DNA of 64,000 bases from Falsochrobactrum ovis (GCF_003259955.1 NZ_QLMK01000007.1:1-64000), one strand, 5' to 3'. Positions 8,365-18,621 are shown, numbered from the stretch's first letter. Made by a program: numbers and translations. Notes: generated from the sequence alone by a model not told the origin.

Positions 8365-9735
8365 ATGGCCAGTATAACCATTCGAAATCTCGACGATGCT
8401 ATTAAGGAACGATTGCGGGTCCGGGCAGCTAAAAACGGGCGCTCCATGGAAGAAGAAGCGCGGGTTTTGCTGGGTGCAAGTGTTGCAGGCATTGAGCGTG
8501 ATTTTAAACAAACAAGCGTAACTGCTGGTCTTGAGGGTAAGCGTATTTTGCTCATTATTGGTGGCGGAATAGCTGCTTATAAGACGGCGGATTTGATTAG
8601 ACGTTTGCGTGAAAGAGGCGCGCATGTGCGACCGCTAATGACAAAGGCGGCGCAGCAATTCATAACACCTTTGACGATCGGTGCGGTTGCGGCAGATCAT
8701 GTTTACACTGATCTCTTCTCGCGTGAAGACGAGCAAGACGTTGGTCATATTCGGCTTGCGCGGGATGCAGATTTGATTGTTATTGCGCCCGCAACCGCTG
8801 ATCTTTTGGCCAAAATGGCTCATGGGCTGGCAGATGATTTGGCGAGTGCGGTGCTTTTAGCGCGTAAAATCCCGGTACTGCTCGCCCCAGCTATGAACCC
8901 AGCCATGTGGGACAATCCGGCCACGAAACGTAACTGTCAGACCTTGGAAAAGGACGGTGTGCATTTTGTTGGGCCGGAAACAGGCGAGATGGCAGAGAGC
9001 GGCGAGGCGGGAGTAGGGCGCATGAGTGAGCCGCTTTCCATCGTTTCCGCCATTGAGAATTTGCTTGCGCCCAAGGCACAGCCACTAATAGGCAAAAAGA
9101 TCATCATAACGTCCGGCCCAACCCATGAGCCGATCGATCCCGTTCGCTATATTGCAAATCGTTCATCGGGTAAGCAGGGTCATGCCATTGCTGCTGCGCT
9201 GGCCAGACTTGGTGCAGATGTGCATCTTGTGTCGGGGCCGGTCACCATGGCTGATCCGCAAAGTGTCCACGTTATTCATGTGAAGACCGCGCGAGAAATG
9301 AGTGCGGAGGTTGAGAAGCTTTTGCCTGCGGATGCGGCTGTGATGGTGGCTGCGGTGGCCGATTGGAGAATAGCTAATTCTTCAGATCAGAAGCTCAAAA
9401 AACAGCCGGGTGAGAACGCGCTCACGCTGAACATGGTGCAAAATCCTGATATTCTTGCAGGGGTGGGGCATCATATTAACAGGCCGCAGCTTGTTATTGG
9501 GTTTGCGGCTGAAACGCAAAATGTGGCCGAGAATGCGCAAAAAAAGCTGGAAAAGAAGGGGGCGGACTGGATTGTCGCAAATGACGTTTCAGGTGATGTG
9601 ATGGGCGGTGACAAAAACCGGGTCCGTATATTGAGCCGGGCGGGCGTCGAAGACTGGCCGGAAATGAGCAAAGAACGAGTAGCAGAAAAACTAGCGGAAA
9701 AAATCGCAGCAGAGCTTTTGCAAACAAAAAGCTAA
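8365..9735 (+). CDS. coaBC: CoaBC with N-terminal FitA-like ribbon-helix-helix domain
   Basis: 456 residues. CoaBC joins phosphopantothenate to cysteine and decarboxylates the product in CoA synthesis. The CoaC flavoprotein domain starts near 57 (IGGGIAAYK ~65-73; VGHIRLARDADL; APATADLLAKMAHG; APAMNPAMW) and the CoaB ligase domain follows (ITSGPTHEPIDPVRYI; SSGKQG; IVANDVSG). Unusually, residues 1-40 are a FitA/Arc-type ribbon-helix-helix domain: MASITIRNLDD, then two helices with RAAKNGRSMEEEAR. No PIN toxin gene is adjacent. The start at 8365 begins the ribbon; an ATG at 8323 in the same frame would add 14 residues and overlap the operator. It follows ubiB by 78 bases. Confidence 0.93.
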   Translation: MASITIRNLDDAIKERLRVRAAKNGRSMEEEARVLLGASVAGIERDFKQTSVTAGLEGKRILLIIGGGIAAYKTADLIRRLRERGAHVRPLMTKAAQQFITPLTIGAVAADHVYTDLFSREDEQDVGHIRLARDADLIVIAPATADLLAKMAHGLADDLASAVLLARKIPVLLAPAMNPAMWDNPATKRNCQTLEKDGVHFVGPETGEMAESGEAGVGRMSEPLSIVSAIENLLAPKAQPLIGKKIIITSGPTHEPIDPVRYIANRSSGKQGHAIAAALARLGADVHLVSGPVTMADPQSVHVIHVKTAREMSAEVEKLLPADAAVMVAAVADWRIANSSDQKLKKQPGENALTLNMVQNPDILAGVGHHINRPQLVIGFAAETQNVAENAQKKLEKKGADWIVANDVSGDVMGGDKNRVRILSRAGVEDWPEMSKERVAEKLAEKIAAELLQTKS

Positions 9736-9789
9736 CTATTGACGTGAAATGTCACATCACATGATCTATCGTGCGATCTATCTGGTCCG

Positions 9790-9821
9790 CCATCCGCAGG
9801 AGTTAACACATCTGCGGATGG
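9790..9821. terminator. Hairpin between convergent coaBC and prfC
   Basis: A perfect 10-bp inverted repeat (CCATCCGCAG/CTGCGGATGG) with a 12-base loop lies between two converging genes. There is no clear T-run on either side, so it may act as a bidirectional stop or 3'-end stabiliser rather than a classical intrinsic terminator. Confidence 0.45.
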
Positions 9822-9833
9822 GCAATCCTTAAA

Positions 9834-11414
9834 TCACGCTTTGTCGCGGACCTGATAGTCTTTGATCGCTTCAAAGCGGATATCTTTCCAGCGTTCGGCC
9901 TCATAATTGAGTGAAAAGTCGTTTTGAGCGAGGAATACAGGGTCATTGTCGAGATCATGCGCGATATCAGCACGATGCGCAGCAATGAAACGATCAAGTT
10001 CTGCCGGATTGTCTGCCGTAATCCAGCGGCAAATCGAAAAGCGCGACATTTCAAAGCCCACGGGCAAGGAATATTCGATCTTAAGCCGTTCGGTCAGAAC
10101 GTCGATTTGCAGAGCGCCCACGACCCCAATAATCGCTGGTGAGCCATCATCGGGAATAAAAAGCTGCACTACGCCTTCTTCGGCCATTTGCTGCAATGCT
10201 TCGCGTAGTTTTTTAGCCTTCATTGCGTCATCCAGACGAACTCGTCGCAGGATTTCAGGCGCGAAATTGGGCACGCCTCGGAATAGAATATCTTCTCCTT
10301 CGGTCAATGTATCGCCGATGCGCAATGTTCCGTGGTTTGGAATTCCGACCACGTCGCCTGCGTAAGCTTCATCGGCAATTTGACGGGAGCGCGCAAAGAA
10401 AAACTGTGGAGCCGAAAGGCTCATAGATTTGCCGGTGCGCACTAGCTTTGCCTTCATGCCACGCGAAAGCTTGCCAGAACATACACGCAAAAATGCAATA
10501 CGGTCGCGGTGGTTGGGGTCCATATTGGCTTGGATCTTGAAAACAAATCCGGTCATTTTTTCTTCAACCGGGTCGACCAAGCGTGAGTCAGCCGGCTGGC
10601 CTCGTGGTGCCGGACCGAAATCGCAGAAAGCTTCGATCAGGTCGCGGACACCAAAACTCTTAAGCGCCGAGCCAAAATAAACCGGGGTCATATGACCTTC
10701 ACGGAAAGACTCTAAATTAAACGGTCTACAAATACCGCGGGCGAGTTCGACGCTTTCAATCCATGCTTCGCGCTCATTTTCAGGGAGCAATTTGGCGGCT
10801 TCTTCCGGCCCGCTTACAGGGGTCGGTTGTTCCTGCGCGTCTTTCTCCCGGATAGTGGAATTATGCAGGTCATAAGTTCCGGCAAAGCTTTTGCCCGACC
10901 CGATCGGCCAGGTAATGGGGGCAGTATCTAATGCCAGTTTTTCTTCAATTTCATCGAGAATTTCGAGCGGATCACGTGCTTCGCGGTCCATTTTATTGAT
11001 GAAAGTGACAATCGGTATGTCGCGCATACGGCACACTTCAAACAGTTTCAGTGTGCGCGGTTCGATACCCTTGGCGGCATCGATGACCATAACTGCCGAA
11101 TCTACCGCAGTGAGTGTACGATATGTATCATCGGCAAAGTCTTCGTGGCCGGGTGTATCCAGCAGATTGAAAATGCAATCTTTATACTCGAAGGTCATCA
11201 CCGAGGTAACAACAGAAATTCCGCGGTCGCGTTCGATGTTCATCCAGTCAGATCGGGTTTGGATGCGATCTTTCTTGGCTTTGACCTCTCCTGCCAGTTG
11301 AATAGCGCCACCAAAAAGCAATAGTTTTTCAGTAAGTGTGGTCTTACCGGCATCGGGGTGGGCGATGATCGCAAAAGTGCGACGTTTGGAAACAGGATGA
11401 TGTTGAGCGGACAT
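9834..11414 (-). CDS. prfC: Peptide chain release factor 3
   Basis: 526 residues. RF3 is the translational GTPase that removes RF1/RF2 from the ribosome after peptide release. G1 is AHPDAGKTT (18-26), G3 is DTPGHEDF (86-93) and G4 is NKMD (140-143). The C-terminal half contains the RF3-specific domain with LKIEYSLPVGFEMS. Length and motif order are normal. It is convergent with coaBC; a gap with no obvious promoter motif separates it from the HdeD-like gene. Confidence 0.97.
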   Translation of the reverse strand: MSAQHHPVSKRRTFAIIAHPDAGKTTLTEKLLLFGGAIQLAGEVKAKKDRIQTRSDWMNIERDRGISVVTSVMTFEYKDCIFNLLDTPGHEDFADDTYRTLTAVDSAVMVIDAAKGIEPRTLKLFEVCRMRDIPIVTFINKMDREARDPLEILDEIEEKLALDTAPITWPIGSGKSFAGTYDLHNSTIREKDAQEQPTPVSGPEEAAKLLPENEREAWIESVELARGICRPFNLESFREGHMTPVYFGSALKSFGVRDLIEAFCDFGPAPRGQPADSRLVDPVEEKMTGFVFKIQANMDPNHRDRIAFLRVCSGKLSRGMKAKLVRTGKSMSLSAPQFFFARSRQIADEAYAGDVVGIPNHGTLRIGDTLTEGEDILFRGVPNFAPEILRRVRLDDAMKAKKLREALQQMAEEGVVQLFIPDDGSPAIIGVVGALQIDVLTERLKIEYSLPVGFEMSRFSICRWITADNPAELDRFIAAHRADIAHDLDNDPVFLAQNDFSLNYEAERWKDIRFEAIKDYQVRDKA

Positions 11415-11515
11415 GAAAGAACTCGTAATGGCAAAGGTACGGGCTACGCGATAGGCGCGCCGCGAAGTTGTTGCGCTGCATCTAGCAGCCCTTGGCCAAA
11501 AGGTCGAGTTTAAAT

Positions 11516-11545
11516 GAAAAGGCGGACTGTCCGCGCCCGCCTTTC
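11516..11545 (-). terminator. Terminator of the HdeD-like gene
   Basis: On the minus strand, GAAAGGCGG...CCGCCTTTTC forms an 8-9 bp stem followed by a short T-run, about a dozen bases after the stop codon of the HdeD-like gene. Confidence 0.62.
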
Positions 11546-11557
11546 ATTGCATCGAAA

Positions 11558-12127
11558 TTAGCTTTTAAGGCGCTTGGCACCTAGTCCGAAAGCGATAAAA
11601 GCCCAGCCCTGGAAAATTAGGTCAATGGCGAGAAATAGCCCGAGAATAAACAGGCTGTCGACCGGCCAATGGAAGGCAACGACCAAGCCTGCGAGTGTTG
11701 TGATGACGCCCGTGGCAATGATCCAGCCCCAACCGGCCGCTGGTTTGGATTTGAAGCCCAGCCAGATGCGAAAAATACCGGATCCAACCAGAGCTGCTGC
11801 TAAAAACAGTGTAAGAACGCCAGCGGCAAGAATCGGGTTCACAAAAGCGATGATACCGGCTGCGGCATATAGTAAGCCGCTCAATAGCCAAAAGAAAAAT
11901 GTGCTCCAAGCTTTAACGCTAAAAGCGTGGATGATTTCCGCTACACCTGCAAACAGCATCATCAAGCCGACGTAATAGACTGACACAACCGTGGCTGCCA
12001 ATAAATTACCGAATGCGATGCCACCGAGGATCAGAAGCGCTACCCCAAGAGCTACAAACCAGCCCCATTTGCTGGCAAGTTGGGATGGAAGTTCGGATTG
12101 ATTGAGATCTGAATGTGCTGTTGCCAT
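11558..12127 (-). CDS. HdeD family membrane protein
   Basis: 189 residues, almost entirely hydrophobic, with six predicted membrane helices in the HdeD (DUF308) pattern: repeated GxxLLILGGIAF, YVGLMMLFAGVAEIIHAF and FLWLLSGLLYAAAGI-type segments. HdeD proteins are linked to acid resistance in enteric bacteria; the molecular activity is unknown and the role here is not established. It starts with an ATG after GGAGGGTCTC, is monocistronic, and has its own terminator. Confidence 0.88.
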   Translation of the reverse strand: MATAHSDLNQSELPSQLASKWGWFVALGVALLILGGIAFGNLLAATVVSVYYVGLMMLFAGVAEIIHAFSVKAWSTFFFWLLSGLLYAAAGIIAFVNPILAAGVLTLFLAAALVGSGIFRIWLGFKSKPAAGWGWIIATGVITTLAGLVVAFHWPVDSLFILGLFLAIDLIFQGWAFIAFGLGAKRLKS

Positions 12128-12270
12128 GAGACCCTCCGAGGGTTCAACTATTCCAGCTTATTATAAAGCAGTTTAAGGATTTTGCTAGCAATGCGACAAC
12201 GCGTATGTTGTGAATTAGCGTGCGGGATATAACTATGCAGTCGCGGATAATTTTCACTTAAGGTTGCTGG

Positions 12271-13731
12271 ATGCTCGACAAAATTTCCCAATATTGGCCG
12301 CATATATTGGCCGCACTTTCAATTACATTTGGAGCTATTGCAGCCATTCACGCTACCATGACCAAGCAGGAAGTCCGAACGGCGCTCGGCTGGGTGGGGG
12401 TTATCGTCTTGTCGCCGTTTGTTGGGGCCTTCGTTTATGCGATTGCCGGTGTTAATCGTATTCGGCGCAACACTCTGTCTCATCAGCGCGCCAATATTGG
12501 TAATATTGCACTTTATCATCTTTCTCATTTTGACACGACCAATGATCTCGTTCGGGCTGCATTTGGCCGGCAATTTGGAGCGATGAAAATTCTTGGCGAC
12601 GCAGTGAGTCGTTACGATTTCACCAGTGGCAACATTATTGAAGTTCTGGAAACAGGAGACGAAGCCTATACTGCTATGCTTGAAGCGATCAGCATGGCAG
12701 AGCGTAGCATTCTGCTAGAAACTTACATTTTTGATCGTGATGCCGTGGGCAAGCAGTTTGCCGATGCTCTTAGCGACGCCACAAAGAGGGGCGTTGAAGT
12801 TCGGGTGTTAGTTGATGCGGTTGGCGCACGATATTCTATCCCGAGCATTGTACGACTTTTGAAGGAAAAAGGTGTTCCGGTCGATGTATTTAACGGAAAT
12901 ATTATTATCGGCCTTCGGCTTCCCTACGCGAATTTACGTACGCACCGCAAAATCCTGATCATCGACGGCAAGGTTGCCTTTACGGGAGGCATGAATATTC
13001 GAGCCGGATTTTCTAGGGCAGTGATGGGGGATGCGGTTTCATTAGACACGCATTTTCGGTTAGAAGGTCCAGCCATTGCGGATCTTTTTCATCTCGCGTC
13101 TGAAGACTGGCGTTTTGCCACTGGCGAGTTGCTCGCGGGGGAGGCATGGACGATTGCGCCGCCCAAAGCGCCGCCGAGCACGGGGACGCTGGTGCGCGTG
13201 GTTGGTTCCGGTCCGGATAAAAATGTGGAAACGACACATCGAATGTTGATGGGGGCGTTTTCAATTGCTGAGCAGTATATTTTGATTATGACCCCTTATT
13301 TGTTGCCAGATCGGGAATTGATCAGCGCATTGGTTACCGCCGCGCGACGCGGGGTGTCGGTGGATATTGTTGTGCCGGGGAAAAACAATTTGAAGCTGGT
13401 CGATCGAGCGATGCGTGCGCAATTTGATCAATTGCTGCAAGGAGGCTGCAGGATTTGGCGCTCCGGAGGGAGTTTCAACCATTCCAAACTAATGACGATT
13501 GATGGCGCGTGGTCTTATGTGGGATCATCCAATCTTGATCCCCGATCACTGAGGTTGAATTTCGAGGTCGATCTAGAAATACTTGATCACGATATTGCGC
13601 GGCAAGTGGAGGAACGCTTTGGCGCAGTGATTGAAACAAGCCGGGAGGTGCATTTGGGTCGCCTTAAAAGCAGACCGTTTTTGGAACGTTTGGTCGATCG
13701 AATAATCTGGTTAGGGTCCCCATATCTCTAA
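12271..13731 (+). CDS. cls: Cardiolipin synthase (phospholipase D type)
   Basis: 486 residues. It condenses two phosphatidylglycerols into cardiolipin at the inner membrane. Two N-terminal membrane segments (~8-28 and ~40-60) are followed by two HKD phosphodiesterase motifs: H225-x-K227-x4-D232 (with the trailing GKVAFTGGMN) and H404-x-K406-x4-D411 (SYVGSSNLDPRS). The ATG follows AAGGTTGCTGG. A convergent endonuclease/phosphatase-family gene lies just downstream, an association I have seen for this pair in related genomes. Confidence 0.94.
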   Translation: MLDKISQYWPHILAALSITFGAIAAIHATMTKQEVRTALGWVGVIVLSPFVGAFVYAIAGVNRIRRNTLSHQRANIGNIALYHLSHFDTTNDLVRAAFGRQFGAMKILGDAVSRYDFTSGNIIEVLETGDEAYTAMLEAISMAERSILLETYIFDRDAVGKQFADALSDATKRGVEVRVLVDAVGARYSIPSIVRLLKEKGVPVDVFNGNIIIGLRLPYANLRTHRKILIIDGKVAFTGGMNIRAGFSRAVMGDAVSLDTHFRLEGPAIADLFHLASEDWRFATGELLAGEAWTIAPPKAPPSTGTLVRVVGSGPDKNVETTHRMLMGAFSIAEQYILIMTPYLLPDRELISALVTAARRGVSVDIVVPGKNNLKLVDRAMRAQFDQLLQGGCRIWRSGGSFNHSKLMTIDGAWSYVGSSNLDPRSLRLNFEVDLEILDHDIARQVEERFGAVIETSREVHLGRLKSRPFLERLVDRIIWLGSPYL

Positions 13732-13794
13732 GCGATCTTTAGACTGTGAGACCGCCATTCTACGAGCCGCGACTGGGCAATCAATTGATAGATT

Positions 13795-14655
13795 TTACCT
13801 TGTTATGTTCGTATTCAGCAGGGAGGGGCCGAAATTTTCGAGCGAGCGGAGAGCGGATTGCAAATCCACGTGTGCCTTGATTGGGAGGTGATCGGAGGCC
13901 ATGCGGGCAAGAGGGGTATTATGGACCTCAATTGCGGAGACAAGATTGTGCGGCATCCCCAATACCCGATCCAGCGCTAATACGGGAAAACGGGATGGAA
14001 AACTCGGTACGGCAGTGGCCGCATGGTCAAATATTGGTTGCAGCGACGATAACGAAGAGCGTTTGCCGATGCGCCATTCATTCAGGTCTCCGATGAGAAG
14101 TGTCGGTAAAGTTTCAGATTCTTGGAGTGTCGTAAGGATGCTTTGCGCTTGTTGCTCTCGGGAACGCTTTAACAAGCCAAAGTGGGCGGCGATGATACGC
14201 AAAGGACCGGACGGAAACTGCAAGTCTGCAACAAGTGCGCCCCGCGGTTCAACGCCTGGTAATGTAAGCTGACGAACATTTCGCACAATCCCTTCACGGA
14301 AAAGCAAGACATTTCCGTGCCAGCCATGTCCTTCGGGTGCTGTCGCGGTAATTGGTACCGGAACAAGTCCATGACGTTGTTGCAGCAATCCTAGATCCAA
14401 AAGTCCCAACCGCTGACCAAAGCGTTGATCTGCTTCCTGCAAGGCGATGACGTCGGCATCAATCTCGCTAATCACATCGGCGGTCCGTTGTGGATTAAAT
14501 ACTTTATCCACACCGATGCATTTGTGAACATTATAGGAGGCAATAACGATGTCACCGCCCATAATATTGGCATGAGAAGGTCTAAAACCGCGCCTTTTAT
14601 GGATCGCCGTGAGCACTTTCTTTGAAAGTTGTTCTCTGGCTTTCTTTTTTTGCAA
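13795..14655 (-). CDS. Endonuclease/exonuclease/phosphatase family protein
   Basis: 286 residues of the EEP (DNase I-like) fold. Core motifs are IASYNVHKCIG (N-terminal Asn strand), DVIALQEADQRFG (catalytic Glu), LIGDLNEWRIG (Asp-x-Asn), and ALDRVLG...ASDHLPIKAHV (Asp-His pair at the end). The substrate could be DNA, an inositol phosphate or a lipid head group; pairing with cls makes a lipid substrate possible but unproven. The start is TTG, supported by GAGG seven bases upstream; an internal ATG at 14562 would remove 31 residues. Confidence 0.86.
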   Translation of the reverse strand: MQKKKAREQLSKKVLTAIHKRRGFRPSHANIMGGDIVIASYNVHKCIGVDKVFNPQRTADVISEIDADVIALQEADQRFGQRLGLLDLGLLQQRHGLVPVPITATAPEGHGWHGNVLLFREGIVRNVRQLTLPGVEPRGALVADLQFPSGPLRIIAAHFGLLKRSREQQAQSILTTLQESETLPTLLIGDLNEWRIGKRSSLSSLQPIFDHAATAVPSFPSRFPVLALDRVLGMPHNLVSAIEVHNTPLARMASDHLPIKAHVDLQSALRSLENFGPSLLNTNITR

Positions 14656-15102
14656 GTCACTGCCTCATATAGCTGTCGATCAACGCAGTATATATAGGAC
14701 TAAGATTTGAACAGGACCAATGCGGGTTTTATTTGACGATGATTCATGGGCCGAATTTCCGCTAGATGCTTCACCTATGAGAGTGGAACAATCCCATATT
14801 GAGAGCAGACGGGAAAAGAGAAGACAGGCCCATTAGCAAAATACTCATGATATGAAATATCGTAACATCATTTATGTGAGAGTACTTAACAGATACTGCG
14901 TTGCCGCTGCTGAAAGCGCCAAACCAAAATGCTGATGCATCTCTTGCCGGCGAGACAAGCGATAGGGCAGTTTGAAACCAATGCTTTAAACTTCAGACAA
15001 ATAGAACGGGCGGTTTGGTCCCGACGGTCTAAAAAACAAAAGCCAGCATTCGGGTTTTTTGAGGCGCTTCTAGACCTTGGTAGTGGTCTGAAGACTAAGG
15101 AA
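14656..15102. other. Intergenic interval before tRNA-Leu
   Basis: About 450 bases upstream (divergently) of the endonuclease gene and after the tRNA-Leu 3' end. AT-rich to about 14890, then mixed. Reading frames over 14886-15156 run through the tRNA and are artefacts. No convincing gene, palindrome or structured RNA seen. Confidence 0.5.
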
Positions 15103-15189
15103 TGGTGCCCAGAAGAGGACTCGAACCTCCACGCCCTTGCGAGCGCCAGCACCTGAAGCTGGTGCGTCTACCAATTCCGCCATCTGGGC
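15103..15189 (-). tRNA. tRNA-Leu (CAG)
   Basis: An 87-nt type II tRNA on the minus strand: paired acceptor arms GCCCAGA/TCTGGGC, discriminator A with encoded CCA, D-arm GGCGGAATTGGTAGAC typical of Leu tRNAs, anticodon stem CCAGC/GCTGG around the loop TTCAGGT, and a long variable arm. Anticodon is CAG. Confidence 0.96.
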
Positions 15190-15301
15190 GACGAGGTCCA
15201 TCTAAGGGGTCGCTGTGCTTGTGTCAATCGGGTTTTCGATTTCTACAAGCATTTTTCAGAAGATCCACCGTTTATTTGGGATAGACCGTCTTCAAAACAT
15301 C

Positions 15302-15325
15302 GGCGCGACACTATTGTGCCGCGCC
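15302..15325 (-). terminator. Terminator of gpmA
   Basis: A 10-bp stem, GGCGCGACAC/GTGCCGCGCC (one mismatch), with a 4-base loop a few bases beyond the gpmA stop codon; on the minus strand it is followed by a modest T-run (GATGTTTTG). Confidence 0.6.
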
Positions 15326-15332
15326 AAAACAA

Positions 15333-15953
15333 CTAAGCGGACAGGATTTCCTTCGAGGCAATAGTTGAGTCTGCATTGAGCTTGTAGATCACCGGCACGC
15401 CAGTGTTGAGTTCCTGTTTGAGAATTTCTTCAGGTGTCAGACCATCGAGTGCCATGATCAGTGCGCGCAGTGAATTGCCATGAGCTGCAACCAGCACTGT
15501 TCCGCCGCGCAATACATGCGGTTGGATATTGTGCAGATAATATGGCCAGACGCGCGCGCCAGTATCCTTCAGGCTTTCTCCACCCGGAGGAGGTACATCG
15601 TAAGACCGGCGCCAGATATGCACCTGTTCTTCGCCCCATTTTGCGCGGGCATCATCTTTGTTCAGGCCAGAAAGATCGCCATAATCGCGTTCGTTCAACG
15701 CCTCATTTTTGATCGTTTCAAGATCTGGCTGCCCCAATTCATTGAGGATGTGCTCACAAGTGACCTGCGCACGGGAGAGAACGGAAGTGAAAGCGATATC
15801 AAACTTGAGACCAGCAGCCTTCAGACGTTCACCGGCGGCTTTCGCTTCTGCGTGGCCCTGCTCGGTCAGGCCCGGATCGCGCCAGCCGGTAAAAAGGTTT
15901 TTAAGGTTCCATTCGCTTTGTCCATGGCGGACCAGCACGAGAGTACGGGACAT
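15333..15953 (-). CDS. gpmA: 2,3-bisphosphoglycerate-dependent phosphoglycerate mutase
   Basis: 206 residues. It interconverts 3- and 2-phosphoglycerate in glycolysis and gluconeogenesis via a phosphohistidine. The catalytic motif VRHGQSEWN is at 8-16 (His10); the second histidine is in [13 protein letters not shown]. Also present are [11 protein letters not shown] and [14 protein letters not shown] chose ATG 15953 ([11 protein letters not shown]) over a TTG two codons earlier; GGAG lies upstream. dapB lies 27 bases upstream on the same strand, so the two may be cotranscribed. Confidence 0.96.
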   Translation of the reverse strand: MSRTLVLVRHGQSEWNLKNLFTGWRDPGLTEQGHAEAKAAGERLKAAGLKFDIAFTSVLSRAQVTCEHILNELGQPDLETIKNEALNERDYGDLSGLNKDDARAKWGEEQVHIWRRSYDVPPPGGESLKDTGARVWPYYLHNIQPHVLRGGTVLVAAHGNSLRALIMALDGLTPEEILKQELNTGVPVIYKLNADSTIASKEILSA

Positions 15954-15980
15954 ATTCAATGCTCCATAGTGAGTGTGAAA

Positions 15981-16805
15981 TCAGTCGTTGAGCCCGAGTA
16001 CATCAAGCATAGAATAAAGGCCGGGCTTTTTGCCATGCGCCCATAGCGCCGCCTTAACCGCACCGCGCGCAAAAATACCGCGATCTTCGGCATGATGGGA
16101 AAGGGTTATTCGTTCGCCAGGCCCGGCCAGAATAACGGAATGATCACCAATAACAGATCCGCCCCGTAATGTTGCAAAACCAATGGTTCCTTCCTCGCGG
16201 GGACCGGTGTGACCTTCCCGAGTATAGACGGCGTTTTCGGACAGGTTGATTGATCGGCCCGCTGCCGCTGCATCACCCAACAAAAGAGCTGTGCCAGAAG
16301 GCGCATCCACTTTGTGCTTATGATGCATTTCCAGCACTTCGATATCAAAATCTTCTGGTCCGAGCGCTTGGGCAGCCTTCTGAACCAAGACCGAAAGAAG
16401 GTTGACGCCAAGGCTCATATTGCCAGACTTAACAATGGTTGCATGTCGAGCGGCGGCACGGATTTTTTCGTCATCATCTGCTGAACAGCCGGTGGTGCCA
16501 ATGACATGCACAATGCGCGCCTGAGCAGCAAGCGCTGCGTAAGCAACGGACGCAGCAGGGGTCGTAAAATCAAGCACGCCATGTGCTTTGGCAAAAACTG
16601 GCAGTGGGTCATCGGTAATGGAAATGCCTAAAGATCCCACTCCCGCTAATTCCCCCGCATCTTTACCCAGCGCAGGCGACTGAGGATGTTCAATCGCTCC
16701 GGCCAGGCGCACACCGTCAATTGCATGGATGGCGCGGATGAGTGCCTCACCCATGCGGCCGCTCGCGCCAACAACAACCAGTTCCAATTCAGTATTACTG
16801 ATCAT
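15981..16805 (-). CDS. dapB: 4-hydroxy-tetrahydrodipicolinate reductase
   Basis: 274 residues. DapB reduces the DapA product in the diaminopimelate/lysine pathway. The nucleotide-binding [10 protein letters not shown] loop is at 10-19, the family signature [15 protein letters not shown] is in the second half, and GTTG (VIGTTGC) is in place. The ATG overlaps the end of the upstream ABC exporter gene by 11 bases, so translation is coupled to it. dapD and dapE are 18-20 kb away in this window. Confidence 0.96.
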   Translation of the reverse strand: MISNTELELVVVGASGRMGEALIRAIHAIDGVRLAGAIEHPQSPALGKDAGELAGVGSLGISITDDPLPVFAKAHGVLDFTTPAASVAYAALAAQARIVHVIGTTGCSADDDEKIRAAARHATIVKSGNMSLGVNLLSVLVQKAAQALGPEDFDIEVLEMHHKHKVDAPSGTALLLGDAAAAGRSINLSENAVYTREGHTGPREEGTIGFATLRGGSVIGDHSVILAGPGERITLSHHAEDRGIFARGAVKAALWAHGKKPGLYSMLDVLGLND

Positions 16806-18621
16806 TGGTTATTTCCTTTTGATCCGAAACATCCAGCAATGTTTCTTCATTTCCGCTTTGTAGCTGATAGAAGCGAGCATAAACGCCGTTGGGAATATTG
16901 ATGAGGTCTGCGTGTCGACCCTCTTCAACGACATGCCCAGCTTCCATGACGATGATCCGGTCGGCGTTGACGACCGTTGAAAGCCGGTGAGCAATCACAA
17001 TTGTGGTACGGCCTTGCATGATTTCGTCAAGAGCAAGCTGCACGCGCTTTTCTGATTCATTATCCAGTGCAGAAGTGGCTTCGTCCAATAGCAAAACAGG
17101 TGCATTGCGGATAATGGCGCGGGCGATTGAAAGCCGTTGGCGTTGGCCGCCTGAAAGCGTCACACCGTTTTCACCCACAGGCGTGTCATAACCTTGGGGT
17201 TGCTGGATGATGAATTCGTGAGCATGAGCCAGTTTCGCAGCCGCGATAATTTCGTCTTTTGTTGCGTCGGGACGGCCATAGCGAATATTATCCTCTATCG
17301 TGCCTTCAAACAAATATGGCTGCTGCGACACGTAAGCAATCGACCCACGCAGTGAATGTTTGGTGACTTCGGCAATATTCTGCCCGTCAAAGAGGATCTC
17401 GCCTTTGTCAGTATCATAAAACCGTTGCACGAGGCTGATCAGCGTTGATTTGCCAGCACCTGAAGCGCCGACAATGGCAGTTGTTTGGCCAGCTTTGGCG
17501 ACAAAATTGATCCCATGCAAGACGGGGGCAGTTGTGCTGTAAGAAAAATGCACATCGCGGAAGACTATTTCGCCAGGGCCGGGCTTGAGTTCCTTTGCGT
17601 CAGGCGCATCGCTCTGATGCGGCTCAATATCCAACACTTCATAGATCATGCGCGCATTAACCAGAGCTCGCTCTAGACCAACTTGAAGCCGAGCCAGACG
17701 CCGGGCTGGGTCATAGGCGAGGAGAAGCGCCGTAATAAAGGCAAACATTGCGCCGGGCGGTTCCTGATTGAGGATGGCGCGATATCCGCTATAGGCAAGA
17801 ACGCCGGCAATGGCGAAACCTGCCAGAATTTCTGCGATAGGCGTCGTGCGTTCTGAAACACGGGCGATCTTGTTGCTGCGGCCTTCCGCTTGCGTGATGA
17901 GCGTATCAATCTTGGATTTAAGCTGATCTTCCATCGTGAATGCTTTGACGATGGTAATTCCTTGCACCGATTCTTGCATTGCACCGAGCAAATGCGAATT
18001 CAGATTAACCAGCTCACGGGTTACCGCCCTGATGCGGCGGGAAATATAGGCGACTGCGAGAATAAGCGGCGGACCAATGAAAAATATGACCGCCGACATC
18101 ACCGGGTCAGTATAGATCATCATGGCGACAAGGCCGACCAGCGCGACAAGATCACGCGCAATAGACGTGATCGTCATATTGAGCAGGTCGCGAATTCCAT
18201 TGACGTTCTGATTGATCTGCGCAGCGAGGTGACCGGAGCGGGTATCATGATAGAAATCTAGCCCCAATTTCATGAGATGGTCAAAGATACGTCTTTGATA
18301 GCGGGCAACCAGATTATTGCCGATTTTAGCCAGTTCTACCGCCTGAATATAACTGGAAAAACCGCGCAGTAGGAAAATTCCAAATATCGCGCCGCAAATG
18401 ACCCATATGAGACCAATATTCTGCTCATAGAAAATTTTGTCGATCATGGGTTTCATCAAATAGGCGAGAACGCCATTTGACGCGCCGACAATAAGGGACG
18501 CTATTACCGCAATTACATAATTTCTCTTATATTCATGGATGTTTTCCGCCAGCATGCGGCGGATCACGCGGGTGGCTTCACTCGGATCAATTTTTCTTTT
18601 TTTCTTTTTGAATAGGCTCAC
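16795..18621 (-). CDS. MsbA-type ABC exporter (fused permease/ATPase)
   Basis: 608 residues. An N-terminal transmembrane domain with six helices (~35-330) is followed by an ABC ATPase: Walker [10 protein letters not shown] (385-393), signature LSGGQ (489-493), Walker B VLLLDE (509-514) and the H-loop IAHRLS. This half-transporter architecture works as a homodimer; lipid A export (MsbA) or multidrug export are the usual roles and the substrate is not readable here. I preferred GTG 18621 ([10 protein letters not shown]) over a TTG two codons earlier because homologous proteins start at this point. Its end overlaps dapB. Confidence 0.9.
   Translation of the reverse strand: MSLFKKKKRKIDPSEATRVIRRMLAENIHEYKRNYVIAVIASLIVGASNGVLAYLMKPMIDKIFYEQNIGLIWVICGAIFGIFLLRGFSSYIQAVELAKIGNNLVARYQRRIFDHLMKLGLDFYHDTRSGHLAAQINQNVNGIRDLLNMTITSIARDLVALVGLVAMMIYTDPVMSAVIFFIGPPLILAVAYISRRIRAVTRELVNLNSHLLGAMQESVQGITIVKAFTMEDQLKSKIDTLITQAEGRSNKIARVSERTTPIAEILAGFAIAGVLAYSGYRAILNQEPPGAMFAFITALLLAYDPARRLARLQVGLERALVNARMIYEVLDIEPHQSDAPDAKELKPGPGEIVFRDVHFSYSTTAPVLHGINFVAKAGQTTAIVGASGAGKSTLISLVQRFYDTDKGEILFDGQNIAEVTKHSLRGSIAYVSQQPYLFEGTIEDNIRYGRPDATKDEIIAAAKLAHAHEFIIQQPQGYDTPVGENGVTLSGGQRQRLSIARAIIRNAPVLLLDEATSALDNESEKRVQLALDEIMQGRTTIVIAHRLSTVVNADRIIVMEAGHVVEEGRHADLINIPNGVYARFYQLQSGNEETLLDVSDQKEITNDQ

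Noticed and set aside
8365-8490. A separate antitoxin gene ahead of coaBC
   Set aside because: The RHH segment is in the same frame as CoaBC with no stop codon between, so it is annotated as a fusion, not as a toxin-antitoxin locus.
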